A stretch of DNA of 20,907 nucleotides from JAKJBL01 sp964461335 (GCA_964461335.1 CAYWTY010000027.1:1-20907), one strand, 5' to 3'. Positions 13,892 to 20,907 are shown, counted from the stretch's first letter. Notes: generated by a model from the letters alone, not told the origin. Translations and numbers: made by a program.

Positions 13892-14661
13892 TGCGCAGGA
13901 TTCGCTTAATACTCGAATATAATGGGAGCGCTTATTCTGGCTGGCAAGTGCAGAAAAATGGGGTCTCAATTCAAGGGCTTGTTGAAGAAGAACTAAAAAA
14001 ATTAACAGGCGCGCATGTGAGGCTCTTTGCCTCAGGCCGAACAGACAGCGGAGTGCACGCGCTTGCGCAAGTTGCGCATTTTGATACAGAAAGCCGCATT
14101 GAGGCAAGCAAGTTCGCATATGCGCTAAACGCTGGCCTGCCCCGTGATATTCGAGTGCGCTATTCTGATGAAACTGACATGAACTTCCACGCGCGCTTTG
14201 ATGCGCGTATGAAACACTATCGCTACGCGCTTTATACAGGCCCGCACAGCCGCGCATTTTTGCGCGACACAGCTCTGCACATTCACGCAAAATTAGATGA
14301 AGAAAAGCTTCAAAGAGCAGCAGCAAAATTTGTAGGTACGCATGACTTTCGCGCATTTATGTCATCAGGGGGCAGGGTAAAGTCAACAGTGCGAGAAATA
14401 TACAGCTCTTGCTGGTCCTCATGCAACAGCCTGCTTTATTATGATATTGAAGGCAGCGGCTTTTTGTATAATATGGTGCGCATCATAGTTGGCACAATGC
14501 TCGAAATTGCAAAAGGCACCCTAAATGAGGGTGCCATAGAGGATGCATTTCTAACTTGTTCAAGGCGTTCTTTAGGCGCGACTGCGCCTGCGCATGGGCT
14601 TACGCTCATTAGAGTGTGTTATGAGGGTTTTGATACAGCTAAAGCGCTTGAGGAAGTTTAG
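13891..14661 (+). CDS. truA: tRNA pseudouridine(38-40) synthase TruA
   Basis: A 256-residue enzyme that isomerises uridines 38-40 in the tRNA anticodon arm. The N-terminal LEYNGSAYSGWQVQ and the catalytic FASGRTDSGVHALAQ motif with Asp52 are intact. Later LNAGLPRDIRV, FHARFDARMKHYRY and GSGFLYNMVRIIVG are family signatures. It is the last gene of the ECF run and converges with potD (27 nt apart). No clear plus-strand terminator follows. A hairpin inside its 3' end (14515-14535) reads as a terminator for the opposite strand. Confidence 0.95.
   Translation: MRRIRLILEYNGSAYSGWQVQKNGVSIQGLVEEELKKLTGAHVRLFASGRTDSGVHALAQVAHFDTESRIEASKFAYALNAGLPRDIRVRYSDETDMNFHARFDARMKHYRYALYTGPHSRAFLRDTALHIHAKLDEEKLQRAAAKFVGTHDFRAFMSSGGRVKSTVREIYSSCWSSCNSLLYYDIEGSGFLYNMVRIIVGTMLEIAKGTLNEGAIEDAFLTCSRRSLGATAPAHGLTLIRVCYEGFDTAKALEEV
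14511..14535 (-). terminator. Likely pot operon terminator embedded in truA coding sequence
   Basis: GGCACCCT (14515-14522) pairs perfectly with AGGGTGCC (14528-14535) around a 5-nt loop. On the minus strand the stem is followed by TTTTGC. It lies about 150 nt past the potD stop, inside the convergent truA gene. I see no better terminator for the pot operon in between. Confidence 0.5.
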
Positions 14662-14688
14662 CGCAAAGTAAACCCCGTATAATGCGCG

Positions 14689-15726
14689 TTAGGCAGCTTT
14701 CAGGCGGTTCCACGCATCATTATAAACAGAGACAAACTCCCCAAGGTCATGGAAGACTTCACAGCGTAGAAGCACTTCATTAGGCGGGTTGTAAACCTCA
14801 TCAAGGAGCATTTCAGGCTCAAGAAGCGCAACAGCTGCAGCATTCGGTGAGGAATAGCCTATATATTCCGTATTTTTAAGCGCAACCTCAGCATCACAAA
14901 GGAAGTTTATAAAAGCTTCAGCCTCAGCCGTATGTTTGGAATTTTTGGGGATTATGATATTGTCAAACCAGATGTTGCTCCCCTCGTCAGGCACAGCATA
15001 CGCAAGCACAGGGTTTTCTTCAATACACCACACAGCATCGCCAGAGTATACAACTGCGAGCGCTCCGTTTCCTGCAATCATAGACGCCTTTATAGGGTCA
15101 TGCAGGTATGCCTGCACAATAGGCTTTTGGGCTATTAAAGCATCCTGCGCCTCTTTTATATGCGCCACTTCGCGCGTGTTTATGGGGTAGCCGAGCATTT
15201 TTAAAGTAATGCCTATTGTGTCGCGAATGCTGTCATACATAAGAATCTGCCCAGAATAAGCTTCATCCCACAAAATGCTCCAGCTATTAACAGGTTCTTT
15301 TACAATATCCGTATTATAAAGAATGCCAACAGTCCCCCACATATAGGGGATGGAGTAGAGGTTATTCGGGTCAAACGCCAAGTCGAGAAATCGGCTGTCT
15401 ATATTTTTTAAATTCGGTATGTTTTCCTTGTTAATGGGGTGGAGCATATCCTGCGCCATCATTTTTTCTATAATATAGTCGGATGGAAAGCAGATGTCAT
15501 AAATTGAGTCAGGCGCTGAAAGCTTAATAAGCATTTCCTCATTGCTTGCAGCAGTAAGATAGTTAACTTTAATGCCCGGGTGTTCGTTTTCAAATTGCGT
15601 TAATACGCTTTCGTCTATATAATCGCCCCAGTTAAGCACATTGAGCGTAACTTGCTCCTTTGCTTTGCAGCCAAAAAAAAGGCTTAGTAAAAGTATAGCT
15701 GCCAAAATAACTGCAATCTTTTTCAT
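14689..15726 (-). CDS. potD: Polyamine ABC transporter substrate-binding lipoprotein PotD
   Basis: A 345-residue extracellular binding protein for spermidine or putrescine. A signal peptide with Cys20 in LFFGC gives a lipoprotein. The mature protein starts with LNVLNWGDYIDESVLTQFE, the hallmark of PotD/PotF. DICFPSDYIIEKM, PYMWGTVGILYN and ALAVVYSGDAVWC follow, as in the family. It is last in potABCD, 54 nt after potC, with its own strong site (GGAGGT 5 nt before ATG) and a small hairpin in the gap. Whether it prefers spermidine or putrescine is not decided. Confidence 0.93.
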   Translation of the reverse strand: MKKIAVILAAILLLSLFFGCKAKEQVTLNVLNWGDYIDESVLTQFENEHPGIKVNYLTAASNEEMLIKLSAPDSIYDICFPSDYIIEKMMAQDMLHPINKENIPNLKNIDSRFLDLAFDPNNLYSIPYMWGTVGILYNTDIVKEPVNSWSILWDEAYSGQILMYDSIRDTIGITLKMLGYPINTREVAHIKEAQDALIAQKPIVQAYLHDPIKASMIAGNGALAVVYSGDAVWCIEENPVLAYAVPDEGSNIWFDNIIIPKNSKHTAEAEAFINFLCDAEVALKNTEYIGYSSPNAAAVALLEPEMLLDEVYNPPNEVLLRCEVFHDLGEFVSVYNDAWNRLKAA

Positions 15727-15753
15727 GTATGACCTCCAAATAACTAATCTTTA

Positions 15754-15768
15754 GCTGCTTTAAGCAGC
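15754..15768 (-). repeat. Hairpin between potC and potD
   Basis: GCTGCTT and AAGCAGC form a perfect palindrome around one base (practically a 5-bp stem with 5-nt loop), 12 nt past the potC stop and 27 nt before the potD start. No T-run follows, so it may mark an mRNA processing or stability point that sets potD level apart from potABC. Confidence 0.4.
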
Positions 15769-15780
15769 AAACCCCAATGC

Positions 15781-16599
15781 TTATTCGCTTTTGCTTGCGA
15801 CCTTTTTACGCTGTACAGCAGCTTCGCGCTCCTCGCGGATTGACTTTAGGTTAACTATAATCAAGAGCGTTACAACTGCAACAAACATAAGCGTAGAAAG
15901 CGCGTTTATTTTCGGGTTTATTCCTCTTCGCGCAATGGAATAAATATAAATGGAAAGGTTCTGCACACCCTGTGTTGAAAAATAGCTCACTACAAAATCA
16001 TCAAGCGAGAGCGTAAACGCGAGTATAAAGCCTGAAACAACCCCAGGCATAATATCAGGGAGCACAACGCGCCAAAGCGCCATAAAGGGCGTGCAGCCAA
16101 GGTCGAGCGCAGCTTCATAAAGCTCATTTGAGCTCTGCCTTAGTTTAGGCATTACTGAGAAAATTACATATGGAATATTAAAAGTTATATGCGCGATTAA
16201 GAGCCGCAAATAGCCATCGCGTATTGCCATAAACGCGAAAAGCATCATGAGCGAAATGCCCGTTACAAGGTCAGGGTTAACAACAGGAAGCTGGCTTATG
16301 CCTTCAATAAGCTTACGCCTGCTCTTTTTCATGGAGTATATGCCAATTGCAGCTGATGTGCCGAAGATTGTTGCAATAAATGCGGAAAGCACAGCAATGC
16401 TCAGCGTTACAGTAAGCGCTTCCATTATCATGGAATCTTTAAAAAGCGCCTCATACCATTGCAGCGAAAACCCTGTCCAATGCCCCATGGTTTTTGCCTG
16501 GTTAAATGAATACGCAATTAAAACAAGGATTGGCGCATACAAAAACAGGAGCATCAGCCCAAGATATGTGCCCTTAAAGAAAGTATGCTGTTTTTTCAC
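15781..16599 (-). CDS. potC: Polyamine ABC transporter permease PotC
   Basis: A 272-residue permease with about six transmembrane helices and the EAA loop in LYEAALDLGCTPFMALWRVV, which contacts PotA. The N-terminal charged segment is followed by FLYAPILVLIAYSFNQ, typical of PotC. It starts with GTG overlapping the potB stop by 4 nt (GTGA), and AGGAGGT lies 8 nt upstream. It forms the channel together with PotB. Confidence 0.93.
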   Translation of the reverse strand: MKKQHTFFKGTYLGLMLLFLYAPILVLIAYSFNQAKTMGHWTGFSLQWYEALFKDSMIMEALTVTLSIAVLSAFIATIFGTSAAIGIYSMKKSRRKLIEGISQLPVVNPDLVTGISLMMLFAFMAIRDGYLRLLIAHITFNIPYVIFSVMPKLRQSSNELYEAALDLGCTPFMALWRVVLPDIMPGVVSGFILAFTLSLDDFVVSYFSTQGVQNLSIYIYSIARRGINPKINALSTLMFVAVVTLLIIVNLKSIREEREAAVQRKKVASKSE

Positions 16600-17411
16600 C
16601 AGAGCGTACCTCCTTCCTGCTCAGCACCCTCACTAAAGCGCAGCACTGCCATGCTTATAAGCACAAGGATAAGCAGAATAAACGAAAGCGCAGAGCCTGT
16701 GCCCCATGCCTGCATTAAGAGAAACTGGTTTTCGATTAAGTCGCCGTACATCATAAGCTTGCCGCCGCCAAGCAGCTGTGAAATTGCAAATGTTGTAATC
16801 GCAGGTATAAACACCATTGTTATGCCAGAAACAACACCAGGCATTGAAAGAGGAAGCACAACCTTGAAAAATGTCTGCCGCCCGTTTGCGCCAAGGTCAG
16901 CTGCAGCTTCTGTATGCGATGGGTCAAGCTTCATAAGCACTGTATAAATAGGGAGCACCATAAAAGGCAAGAAGTTATAGACCATGCCTAAAAGCACAGC
17001 GCCCTCTGTATAAAGGAATTGCTGCTTAGGGAGGCCTGCAAGTGAAAGCAGACCGTTTATAATGCCGTTTACATCTAAAAGCACCTGCCATGCATATGTG
17101 CGAAGCAGGAAGTTCATCCACATAGGTACAACAAAAAACACGCTAAGCAGAGTTGCAGTAGTTCGCTTCATTGTAGAGAGCAAATATGCGACAGGGTAGC
17201 CGAGCAAAAGGCAAATTGCAGTTGCATAAAGCGCCATAAGAATTGAGCGCAAGAGCACCTGCATATAGAGCGGGTCAAAAGCTGCTGCAATGTTTTCAAG
17301 CGTAAAAGAACCCTTAAGTGAAAATGCGTAATACACTATAAGGAGCATTGGCACAAGTATGAAGATAAGCATCCAAACTACATATGGGTAGGCAAAGACC
17401 GTGCGCTTCAT
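16596..17411 (-). CDS. potB: Polyamine ABC transporter permease PotB
   Basis: A 271-residue permease with about six helices. The EAA loop reads HTEAAADLGANGRQTFFKVV. MNFLLRTYAWQVLL and LPFMVLPIYTVL are conserved in PotB-type subunits. The ATG overlaps the potA stop by 4 nt (ATGA), and the gene overlaps potC by 4 nt at its end, so potABC is translationally coupled. Confidence 0.93.
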   Translation of the reverse strand: MKRTVFAYPYVVWMLIFILVPMLLIVYYAFSLKGSFTLENIAAAFDPLYMQVLLRSILMALYATAICLLLGYPVAYLLSTMKRTTATLLSVFFVVPMWMNFLLRTYAWQVLLDVNGIINGLLSLAGLPKQQFLYTEGAVLLGMVYNFLPFMVLPIYTVLMKLDPSHTEAAADLGANGRQTFFKVVLPLSMPGVVSGITMVFIPAITTFAISQLLGGGKLMMYGDLIENQFLLMQAWGTGSALSFILLILVLISMAVLRFSEGAEQEGGTLW

Positions 17412-18460
17412 AATGATGGCCTCATAATGTGAATTGCGTCAGGCAAAATCTCAAGCCCTACTGATTCGCCCGGGTTAACTGCATCTGTTGTGTGCACAGT
17501 CCATATAAAGCCATTGGCGAGCACCTGAATTTCGTAATGCACGCCCATGAACAAAACAGATTTTACTATGCCCTCCATTGCATTTGAGTTAACTGCAGAG
17601 ATAGGTATTATATCTACATCTTCAGGCCGTACAACAACTTCTACGGGCTGTTCAGTTCCAAAGCCTGCATCAACGCATTCAAACTCACGCCCTAAAAAGC
17701 GCACAAGATAATCGTGTGCCATAATGCCTGGGAGAATATTGCTCTCACCTATAAAGTCAGCTACAAACGCGTTTTTAGGCTCATTGTAAATATCCTGAGG
17801 AGTGCCGATTTGCTGAATTATGCCATTACGCAAAACCACGATTGTATCGCTCATTGTAAGCGCTTCCTCTTGGTCGTGAGTAACATAAATAAAAGTAATG
17901 CCAAGCCTTTGCTGCATACGCTTAAGCTCAACCTGCATGCCCTTTCTAAGCTGCAAATCAAGCGCACCCAAAGGCTCGTCCAAAAGCAACACTTCTGGTT
18001 CATTCACAAGCGCGCGCGCAATTGCAACGCGCTGCTGCTGGCCGCCTGAAAGCTGCTCTATCCAGCGCTTTTCTAAACCCTTTAGGTTTACAAGCTCAAG
18101 GAGAGAGTTTACTCTTGCGCTGATTTCGTCTTTAGGGAGCTTTTTAATCTTCAGGCCGAATGCAACATTATCAAACACATTAAGGTGGGGAAAGAGCGCA
18201 TACTTTTGAAAAATAGTATTGACCTTGCGCTTATAGGGAGGCGTCTGTGCAACATCCTTGCCATCCATTAAAACGCGCCCGCTCGAAGGCTGAACAAACC
18301 CTGCTATTATTCTTAGCATTGTAGTCTTCCCGCAGCCTGATGGGCCTAAAAGAGTGAGAAACTCTCCGTTTTTTATATAAAGGTTAATATTTATGAGCGC
18401 AGCGTCGCCCTCATAATCCTTTGATACATTAAAAAGCTCAATAAGATGTTTGTCGCCCAT
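17408..18460 (-). CDS. potA: Polyamine ABC transporter ATPase PotA
   Basis: A 350-residue ATPase energising PotBC. Motifs: Walker A GPSGCGKTT (39-47), Q-loop FQKYALFPH, signature LSGGQQQRVAIARAL, Walker B VLLLDEPLGALD, H-loop VTHDQEEAL. A C-terminal TOBE-like domain (about 250-350) includes VVVRPEDVDI. ATG at 18460 is chosen over an upstream in-frame TTG (18481) because GGAGGGG lies just before it. It follows the XRE-cupin regulator by 27 nt and is probably cotranscribed with it. Confidence 0.95.
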   Translation of the reverse strand: MGDKHLIELFNVSKDYEGDAALININLYIKNGEFLTLLGPSGCGKTTMLRIIAGFVQPSSGRVLMDGKDVAQTPPYKRKVNTIFQKYALFPHLNVFDNVAFGLKIKKLPKDEISARVNSLLELVNLKGLEKRWIEQLSGGQQQRVAIARALVNEPEVLLLDEPLGALDLQLRKGMQVELKRMQQRLGITFIYVTHDQEEALTMSDTIVVLRNGIIQQIGTPQDIYNEPKNAFVADFIGESNILPGIMAHDYLVRFLGREFECVDAGFGTEQPVEVVVRPEDVDIIPISAVNSNAMEGIVKSVLFMGVHYEIQVLANGFIWTVHTTDAVNPGESVGLEILPDAIHIMRPSL

Positions 18461-18487
18461 AAAACCCCTCCGATTAAGCAATATATC

Positions 18488-19027
18488 CTAAAACGACGGT
18501 GGCGTAGAAACCCACAAAATGCGCGCCTCTCTTTTGCCGTTGTTTACAAGCTGATGCGTGCTAACAGGCCGAAAATAGAAGCTGTCGCCCTTTTTTACCT
18601 TGAAGCTGCGCTCGCCTATTCTAAGTGTAACTGTGCCTAAAAGTACATAGCCAAACTCCTCACCTTCGTGCGGGTCATCTTCTGCTGTGCGCCCGCCTGG
18701 CAAAAGCGTAACAAGTATTGGTTCAAGCGCATTCTTTTGGCTGCTTGTAACAAGCCAGCACACTTCGGATTTAAGCTCGGAGTCTTCCTTTGCAAACATA
18801 TCGTCTGCCCCGAACACGACTTTTTCAGGCGGCGCCTCATTAAAAAAGCTGCCTATGTCGCTGCCTAAGGCCTCGACAATATCCATAAGCGTAGCTATTG
18901 AGGGCGATGTCAGTTCGCGCTCAAGCTGAGAAATGAAGCCCTTTGAAAGCTCAGTTCTTGATGCAAGCTCCTCTTGGGTAAGCCCGAGCCTTAAGCGCAT
19001 GCGTTTAATTTTTTCCCCAAGGCGCAT
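18488..19027 (-). CDS. XRE-family regulator with C-terminal cupin domain (probable pot operon regulator)
   Basis: A 179-residue transcription factor. Residues about 5-62 form an XRE helix-turn-helix (GLTQEELASRTELSKGFISQ as recognition region). Residues about 105-177 form a cupin sensor with PHEGEEFGYVLLGTVTL and GDSFYFRPVSTHQLVNNG. This domain order matches PuuR-type regulators that sense polyamines or small metabolites, and adjacency to potABCD supports a polyamine signal. ATG at 19027 has AGGAGG just upstream; the in-frame ATG at 19045 lies before that ribosome binding site. Dyads with TAAAC/GTTTA half-sites just past its promoter suggest autoregulation. Confidence 0.88.
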   Translation of the reverse strand: MRLGEKIKRMRLRLGLTQEELASRTELSKGFISQLERELTSPSIATLMDIVEALGSDIGSFFNEAPPEKVVFGADDMFAKEDSELKSEVCWLVTSSQKNALEPILVTLLPGGRTAEDDPHEGEEFGYVLLGTVTLRIGERSFKVKKGDSFYFRPVSTHQLVNNGKREARILWVSTPPSF

Positions 19028-19051
19028 ATCTGCCTCCTCTCGCATTGATGC

Positions 19052-19079
19052 TAAACTATATGTTTACTTTGCCTAAACA
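19052..19079 (-). promoter_or_regulatory. Probable operator of the XRE-cupin/pot operon
   Basis: Two overlapping dyads share the half-site TAAAC/GTTTA: TAAAC-N5-GTTTA (19052-19066) and TGTTTA-N7-TAAACA (19061-19079). They lie about 5-32 nt downstream of the expected transcription start, a classic repressor position. A stronger copy, GCTAAAC-N5-GTTTAGC, lies at 19245-19263. Confidence 0.5.
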
Positions 19080-19090
19080 AAACCTCATTA

Positions 19091-19119
19091 ATTTAATCAT
19101 ATCGTAAAAGGATTGTCAA
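19091..19119 (-). promoter_or_regulatory. Promoter of the XRE-potABCD operon
   Basis: Minus strand: perfect -35 TTGACA (19114-19119), 17-nt spacer, -10 TTAAAT (19091-19096). No other promoter is seen before potA. Confidence 0.6.
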
Positions 19120-19244
19120 CGACAAGATTCGCTTTATATACATTGAAATTGCTGCCATATACAGCAAATATAGTGCAAAACCTTAGAATACAGGCTTAAT
19201 CTTTAAGTTAAGGTGCAGCTTCATGGCAGAGTTTGCTTAAGCAT

Positions 19245-19263
19245 GCTAAACATTAAGTTTAGC
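19245..19263. promoter_or_regulatory. Perfect dyad GCTAAAC-N5-GTTTAGC
   Basis: Seven-base arms at 19245-19251 and 19257-19263 share core and spacing with the dyad at 19052-19066 in the XRE leader, about 190 bp away. It may be a second binding site for the same regulator, for example for looping or for control of a plus-strand transcript. Confidence 0.4.
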
Positions 19264-19284
19264 GGTAAAGAACAAAAGCGAGAT

Positions 19285-19313
19285 AAAAGCGCCCGCGCTT
19301 TGCGGGCGCTTTT
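19285..19313. terminator. Bidirectional intrinsic terminator
   Basis: AAAAGCGCCCGC (19285-19296) pairs perfectly over 12 bp with GCGGGCGCTTTT (19302-19313) around a 5-nt loop, giving T-runs on both strands. On the minus strand it ends the PadR-HAAS operon, about 80 nt past its last stop. Confidence 0.8.
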
Positions 19314-19392
19314 GTGCAAGGCGCAGTTCAACATCTTCTAAACTTTAGGAAAAGCTGTTTAAAGGATGACTATGTGCGTAAGTTCTTAGCAA

Positions 19393-20358
19393 TTATATAC
19401 TTTCCTTATGCTTAGCTGTGGCTGAGTACACGCTGCTGAATATTCCAAAAAGCAGCCCAGTAATAGGGAAGACTATCCATGCTGTACCCCAAGCATGTTT
19501 TAAAAACCCGAATAGCAGAAATATCACAACAGCAAGCGGCCATACAACTGAAGCTACAACCCCGATGGTCTTATTTGCCCGCTGCTTTTCTAAAGCATAA
19601 TCCTCAAGTTTTAAGAGCTTCTTGTAACCATCGCGAAGCATTCCGCTCTTAATTAAAAACTGTACGCCCAAAGCTACGCTAAAGAGCATAAGCGGAACTC
19701 CGTAGGAGTCATAATCTGTGCCGAACTCTGAAAGAAGGAAAATGAACACAGGGCTTATAATACAGAGGCAGATACCTGTAATTATGCCTTTAATAAACGC
19801 GGGGCGGGTTGCTTCGTATTCAGCCTGCAGCTTCTCTTTTAGATGATGCGGGAGCAGGGTTTGTGTTTCCAGCTCTTTAAATCCTTCCATGCGCATTGAG
19901 CCGTATATCAGCATGCCCACTCCAGCAACAGCGAATACGAATAATGTTATGAGAGAAGGCGAATCACCGATGTTTTCACTAAGGCGGATTGCTCCAGTCG
20001 TGAATAATGTTTGGCAGGCTATCAAAGCCGCCGGTGCAAGTATACACAGCATAACACCGAATGCAATGTTTCGAGCAGCCTTTTTTAGCTCAGAAAAGTA
20101 TGTGCTTACCTGCTCATCTGTTGCTTCTCTCAGCTGCTTTTCATCTTTTTGAATATTCAGCTCAGTAAGCAGCTCATCTATGTTGCCAAACTCTGAAATC
20201 ACGATGCCAATTGCCTCGTTTTCAGTTTTGCCCGCTGCTTTCATTTCATGGTAGCGTTCCTCCATGTTTAAGTAAAGCTCAGCGCGCAGCGCCTGCACCC
20301 TGTCGGTTTTGGGCAGCCCCGCAAATAAGTTATCAAGGTATGTTCGAATAGTCTCCAT
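19393..20358 (-). CDS. HAAS-domain six-helix membrane protein (DUF1700-like)
   Basis: A 321-residue protein. Residues 1-75 form a cytoplasmic helical HAAS/permease-prefix-like domain with LRAELYLNMEERYHEMKAAG and ISEFGNIDELLTEL. About six transmembrane helices follow (roughly 95-120, 130-150, 187-210, 217-240, 260-285, 290-312). This family is commonly paired with PadR regulators and linked to cell-envelope or antimicrobial stress responses. Here its ATG starts 2 nt after the padR stop, with GAGGGGG upstream, so the two are one operon. No enzymatic motif is seen; function is unknown. Confidence 0.8.
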   Translation of the reverse strand: METIRTYLDNLFAGLPKTDRVQALRAELYLNMEERYHEMKAAGKTENEAIGIVISEFGNIDELLTELNIQKDEKQLREATDEQVSTYFSELKKAARNIAFGVMLCILAPAALIACQTLFTTGAIRLSENIGDSPSLITLFVFAVAGVGMLIYGSMRMEGFKELETQTLLPHHLKEKLQAEYEATRPAFIKGIITGICLCIISPVFIFLLSEFGTDYDSYGVPLMLFSVALGVQFLIKSGMLRDGYKKLLKLEDYALEKQRANKTIGVVASVVWPLAVVIFLLFGFLKHAWGTAWIVFPITGLLFGIFSSVYSATAKHKESI

Positions 20359-20360
20359 GT

Positions 20361-20696
20361 TTATATCCCCCTCTGATTTATTATAAATTGGCTGATTACT
20401 GTTTTAGTCAGTTCCCACTCTTCGCATTTTTCAAAATAATATGCCCGCCCTTTAGGGGTAATGCGGTAATAGGTACGCCGCTTGCCGAAAGATTCTTCTC
20501 CGAAAAACGAAACAATATAGCCGTTTCTCAAAAGCCGCTCAAAAGCCGAATACAGGGTTGTTTCTTTAATTGTATAGAGCCCTTCAGTGCGCTCGCGTAT
20601 TTGCCGAGATAGCTCGTATCCGTATGACGCCTGATTGAGCAGAAGACTTAGCAAAATAATATCGTTGTATCCCCGCATTATATCGCTGCTTATCAC
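20361..20696 (-). CDS. PadR-family transcriptional regulator
   Basis: A 111-residue winged-helix repressor. The PadR core is clear: ILLSLLLNQASYGYELSRQI, then TTLYSAFERLLRNGYIVSF as the recognition region and RRTYYRITPKGRAYY as the wing. It is short, with only one C-terminal helix for dimerisation (PadR-s2-like). It starts with GTG at 20696 preceded by GGAGG at 6 nt; a nearby ATG at 20698 is out of frame and meets a stop at once. It controls the HAAS gene behind it and probably itself, through dyads over the promoter. Confidence 0.92.
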   Translation of the reverse strand: MISSDIMRGYNDIILLSLLLNQASYGYELSRQIRERTEGLYTIKETTLYSAFERLLRNGYIVSFFGEESFGKRRTYYRITPKGRAYYFEKCEEWELTKTVISQFIINQRGI

Positions 20697-20737
20697 ATTT
20701 TACCTCCGCTTGCGCTTATGTACATCTTTTGCATTAC

Positions 20738-20756
20738 TACTACGCCTGATGTAGTA
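20738..20756 (-). promoter_or_regulatory. Probable PadR operator 1
   Basis: A perfect inverted repeat, TACTAC (20738-20743), 7-nt spacer, GTAGTA (20751-20756), directly downstream of the -10 box and over the expected transcription start. Confidence 0.6.
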
Positions 20757-20785
20757 AAAATAGCACAACTACTACGATAGGTCAA
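20757..20785 (-). promoter_or_regulatory. Promoter of the padR-HAAS operon
   Basis: Minus strand: -35 TTGACC (20780-20785), 17-nt spacer, -10 TATTTT (20757-20762). It is sandwiched between two dyads. Confidence 0.65.
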
Positions 20786-20791
20786 GTAGTT
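20767..20791 (-). promoter_or_regulatory. Probable PadR operator 2
   Basis: AACTAC (20767-20772) and GTAGTT (20786-20791) form an inverted repeat with a 13-nt spacer that covers the -35 box. The half-site CTAC/GTAG is shared with operator 1. Confidence 0.45.
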
Positions 20792-20823
20792 TTTTTAAAT
20801 TACCGGAAAAATTCTGGTGCAAC

Positions 20824-20851
20824 AAAAAACGCCCGCAAAGGGGCGTTTTTT
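20824..20851. terminator. Bidirectional intrinsic terminator
   Basis: AAAAAACGCCC (20824-20834) pairs with GGGCGTTTTTT (20841-20851) around a 6-nt loop. It separates the padR promoter from whatever lies to the right of the window. Confidence 0.75.
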
Positions 20852-20907
20852 AATGGCTCTACACTAAAGATTGGGGTAAGGGAGAAAAATAGAGAAGCAT
20901 AACGCTT

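Larger units (their letters stand above)
19145..19313 (+). ncRNA. Candidate small RNA in the gap between the XRE and HAAS genes
   Basis: The 365-nt gap 19028-19392 holds no gene I can support. On the plus strand a possible promoter (TTGTCA 19113-19118, TATATA 19135-19140) overlaps the XRE promoter head to head. Downstream are several small dyads (TTGCTG/CAGCAA around 19149-19167, CTTAA/TTAAG around 19196-19213, GCTAAAC/GTTTAGC 19245-19263) and a strong terminator at 19285-19313. No open frame longer than a few codons lies between. No known RNA family is recognised; this rests only on promoter and terminator placement. Confidence 0.25.

Overview
The window looks like chromosome of an anaerobic, Gram-positive member of the Clostridia. 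The evidence is LL-diaminopimelate aminotransferase, a class A flavodiiron protein, group II ECF transporter genes next to truA, two surface proteins with sortase-like C-termini, and strong GGAGG-type ribosome binding sites with several TTG/GTG starts. The genus cannot be told from the sequence. I see no rRNA, tRNA, CRISPR array, transposase or integrase.

Layout. (1) 1-4950, minus strand: two large secreted surface proteins (beta-helix + InlB-like repeats + FN3-like domain, then sorting signal; and a Gly-rich repeat protein with a second sorting signal). Each sits in a repeat-rich intergenic setting, with a pair of short imperfect direct repeats bracketing the whole transcription unit. The second gene has five or six tandem 11-bp iterons just upstream of its -10 box. 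(2) 5064-8373, minus: a flavodiiron O2/NO reductase, and upstream of it a compact NusG-II protein / Gx-transporter / ApbE operon. This trio matches the EetA, EetB and FmnB components of the flavin-based extracellular electron transfer (EET) locus, without Ndh2, PplA or the demethylmenaquinone genes. (3) 8449-10727, minus: dapL-galM operon ending in a strong terminator directly in front of eetA. (4) 10892-14661, plus, from a divergent promoter: ecfA1-ecfA2-ecfT, a small membrane-anchored protein of unknown function, and truA. (5) 14689-19027, minus: XRE-cupin regulator and potABCD polyamine uptake operon; its likely terminator lies inside the 3' end of convergent truA. (6) 19393-20696, minus: PadR regulator and a HAAS-domain six-helix membrane protein, transcribed from a promoter covered by two dyads that look like PadR operators.

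How it fits together. Flavin is a plausible theme: ApbE attaches FMN to exported proteins, EetA/EetB are the membrane partners of that system in Listeria, the ECF energizing module can drive uptake of vitamins including riboflavin, and the flavodiiron protein uses FMN to remove oxygen. No flavinylated acceptor and no S-component is encoded here, so this link is inference. The most interesting unexplained signals are the 11-bp iteron array at 4832-4886, the repeats bracketing the surface genes, the stripped-down EET-like operon with a terminator at its doorstep, the 11-bp repeat that multiplies start codons at 13438-13481, and a possible small RNA at 19145-19313.
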